A model generated the notes under the pieces. It saw nothing but the letters and a program-made list of their open reading frames with translations. It ran no database searches and had not been told where the DNA came from. Shown in pieces: positions 62,841 to 64,000 of a stretch of 64,000 nucleotides of DNA. Both the position numbers and the translations under genes were made by a program. Each line of letters opens with the position of its first letter. Within the stretch, counting starts at the first letter, position 1. Location: contig JAOARD010000061.1 of assembly GCA_025210735.1 (NCBI GenBank), positions 62,001 to 126,000 on the forward strand. The letters are read 5' to 3'. Source of the stretch: Bacteroidales bacterium. GTDB lineage: Bacteria; Bacteroidota; Bacteroidia; Bacteroidales; UBA6680.

Positions 62841-62930
62841 CTGTTTGTAATTGTTTTTTCATTTGCCAGATGGAACTCCGCATAATAATCATTATCATGT
62901 GTGAAAATTTTTTCTCATGCTTCGTTTCAT
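62841..62930 (-). repeat. Leader repeat, copy G (tandem to F, frame broken)
   Basis: A 90-bp unit. The frame from ATG 62930 (MKRSMRKNFHT) stops early, its TGA overlapping an ATG. A one-base change would restore the long frame through AEFHLANEKTITNR to a TGA overlapping the ATG of copy F. From here to 63150 I see no gene. Confidence 0.68.
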
Positions 62931-63161
62931 CGGTTTGTTTTTAGTTTTGTAGTTAACGACGATAAAAAAATATTTCTGCTGCACGGGTAAGTATAAAATC
63001 GTTACTTGAAGGTTGTTGTGTTTGAATTATGCGTTATTAATGTTTCTGTATACTCTTTTTATGGACGAATTATTTTGATAAAACATCTTTTTTGAATTAT
63101 ATTGCCACTGTATAGGTGTTAATACCTATTTAAACTAGATCTCTTGTTTTTTGAAATATAT

Positions 63162-63207
63162 TTGCAGTTATCACTAAAACTACTGTCAGGTTATAGTATT
63201 TCTGCAT
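63162..63207 (+). promoter_or_regulatory. Conserved upstream element, peptide 3
   Basis: TTGCAG (63162-63167) and CTGCAT (63202-63207) around TTATCACTA, ACTGTCAGG and TATAGTAT. Directly overlapping its left edge is TATATTTG (63157-63164), an exact -7 box, so part of the element may be promoter rather than transcript. Confidence 0.65.
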
Positions 63208-63242
63208 AGTACATTTATTAATTATCTAAAAGAAATTAGACT

Positions 63243-63443
63243 ATGAGAAATTTAAAAGAGAAGGCTATAAAACTTAATCGCGAAGAGTTAAAGAGTGTAT
63301 CAGGTGGAAAAATAGAAATTCCAATAGATGATCCGTCGGATCGTATGAGATGTTACTGCTCTGGTTTCTCTCCGGTTATGAATTGTAGCGCTTGCAAATA
63401 TTGTTATGTTTGCTCTAATAAGTTTAACCCATATACAATGTAA
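63243..63443 (+). CDS. GG-leader cysteine-rich precursor peptide 3
   Basis: 66 residues. Leader MRNLKEKAIKLNREELKSVS, then GG at 21-22. The 44-residue core has C37, C39, C48, C51, C54 and C57, including PVMNCSACKYCYVC. The shared C-x10-C-x2-C-x5-C set is C37/C48/C51/C57. It is followed by its own terminator. It is a clear tandem duplicate of peptide 4. Confidence 0.85.
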   Translation: MRNLKEKAIKLNREELKSVSGGKIEIPIDDPSDRMRCYCSGFSPVMNCSACKYCYVCSNKFNPYTM

Positions 63444-63494
63444 TATACACCATTAATATTTGTGTATAAGCTTCGTAGTTGATTGTTTATATTG

Positions 63495-63524
63495 CCCGGT
63501 ATCTGACTAATACCGGGTTTTTTT
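63495..63524 (+). terminator. Terminator of peptide 3
   Basis: Stem CCCGGTAT (63495-63502) and ATACCGGG (63510-63517), loop CTGACTA, then seven T residues. The preceding 3' UTR is nearly identical to that of peptide 4. Confidence 0.9.
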
Positions 63525-63531
63525 AGAATAT

Positions 63532-63578
63532 ATGCAGTTATCACTAAAAACTACTGTCAGGTTATAGTATCTCTGCAT
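63532..63578 (+). promoter_or_regulatory. Conserved upstream element, peptide 4
   Basis: ATGCAG (63532-63537) and CTGCAT (63573-63578), with an interior almost identical to that before peptide 3. It starts 8 nt after the peptide 3 terminator, so if peptide 4 is expressed independently, its promoter must be within this element. Confidence 0.68.
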
Positions 63579-63609
63579 AGTGTATTATTTAATTTTTAAA
63601 ATTCATACT

Positions 63610-63801
63610 ATGAGAAACTTAAAAGAAAAGTCCATCAAACTTAATTGTGAAGAGATGGAGAATGTATCAGGTGGAAAAATTGATCTTCCTATCTACGGTC
63701 CGATTGAACACATGAGATGTTACAATACAGGTTTTAAACCGGTAATGAAATGTAGTGCTTGTAAATTTGTATTTGTTTGCGATAACCCAAATGCAATGTA
63801 A
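63610..63801 (+). CDS. GG-leader cysteine-rich precursor peptide 4
   Basis: 63 residues from the ATG at 63610, which aligns with peptide 3; an upstream in-frame ATG lies in the 5' UTR. Leader MRNLKEKSIKLNCEEMENVS plus GG. The core has C37, C48, C51 and C57 (PVMKCSACKFVFVC), the minimal four-cysteine set. It lacks the two extra cysteines of peptide 3. Confidence 0.85.
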   Translation: MRNLKEKSIKLNCEEMENVSGGKIDLPIYGPIEHMRCYNTGFKPVMKCSACKFVFVCDNPNAM

Positions 63802-63851
63802 TAACACAATAAATATTTGTGTTTAAACTTTGTAGTTGATTGTTTATATTA

Positions 63852-63880
63852 CCCGGTATATGACTGATACCGGGTTTTTT
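63852..63880 (+). terminator. Terminator of peptide 4
   Basis: Stem CCCGGTAT (63852-63859) and ATACCGGG (63867-63874), then six T residues. Confidence 0.9.
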
Positions 63881-63927
63881 CTATATATAAATTTAAAGAA
63901 AATACACACCTGCATACTCAAAATGAA

Positions 63928-63999
63928 CTATTTTGTTTGAACTGTTCCAATCCGTATTCTCATTAATGTAATTGTTTCAGGATTACACTTGTCACTTTT
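63928..63999 (-). CDS. Possible 3' end of a gene beyond the window
   Basis: On the minus strand one frame is open from the right edge to TAG at 63930-63928, encoding KSDKCNPETITLMRIRIGTV and QTK. With only 23 codons visible this may be chance. Confidence 0.25.
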   Translation of the reverse strand, partial: KSDKCNPETITLMRIRIGTVQTK

Positions 64000-64000
64000 C

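Noticed and set aside
1-64000. CRISPR arrays, IS elements, prophage, rRNA operons
   Set aside because: No regularly spaced direct repeats, no transposase or integrase motifs, and no rRNA-like sequence were seen in any part of the window.

Overview
The window looks like chromosome of a low-GC Bacteroidales-type bacterium (phylum Bacteroidota). The evidence is: many lipoproteins with short lipobox leaders; signal peptides ending in the AQ or SQ typical of the phylum; a SusC-like carboxypeptidase-regulatory/plug segment; TonB C-terminal domains; start codons without Shine-Dalgarno sequences; several TAnnTTTG -7 boxes; and GG-leader peptides of the Bacteroidales natural-product type. I see no IS, prophage, tRNA, rRNA or CRISPR array.

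Layout. 0-7.8 kb: envelope proteins in tandem paralogue pairs, plus a large VIT/VWA protein whose C-terminal DUF2135 domain is cut off by a one-base frameshift. 8-13.1 kb: a lipoprotein nitroreductase, an Lrp regulator, and a four-gene 2-oxoacid:ferredoxin oxidoreductase operon. 13-18.6 kb: M28 and M3 peptidases and a FISUMP-domain protein. 18.7-40 kb: a long co-directional (minus) run of poorly known membrane proteins and lipoproteins. It includes two flotillin-A N-terminal fragments, an orphan SecD P1-head lipoprotein, a Crp-type regulator, a CruF-like protein, a transglutaminase, a CdiI-like immunity protein and a retropepsin-like protein. It ends in a set of repeated intergenic hairpin modules. 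40.4-43.9 kb: a BlaI/BlaR1 pair with a striking triple operator, a CPBP protease, and a small TonB-domain protein that matches the BlaR1 tail. 44-51 kb: an M28 peptidase, a SpoIIE-type phosphatase, and a siderophore/cobalamin importer lacking its ATPase. 51.5-60.8 kb: amino-acid catabolism (ornithine aminotransferase, IorA/IorB, a lysine 2,3-aminomutase-like enzyme) with a TlpA-like thioredoxin, a YjbQ protein and an acetyltransferase. 61-63.9 kb: four small GG-leader, cysteine-rich peptide genes.

Metabolically, the 2-oxoacid and indolepyruvate ferredoxin oxidoreductases, ornithine aminotransferase and aminomutase fit amino-acid fermentation, in which transamination yields 2-oxoacids that are oxidised with ferredoxin as acceptor.

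Two systems stand out. (1) Four precursor peptides share a GG leader and a C-x10-C-x2-C-x5-C core. Each is preceded by a conserved element of about 45 nt bounded by a TGCAG/CTGCA inverted repeat. (2) A repeat family of 88-93 bp (seven copies, five loci) sits exactly on the start codon of unrelated envelope genes. Its copies encode short ORFs that mostly link, by ATGA overlaps or 4-nt gaps, to the gene start. It looks like a portable translational-coupling leader and I do not recognise it.
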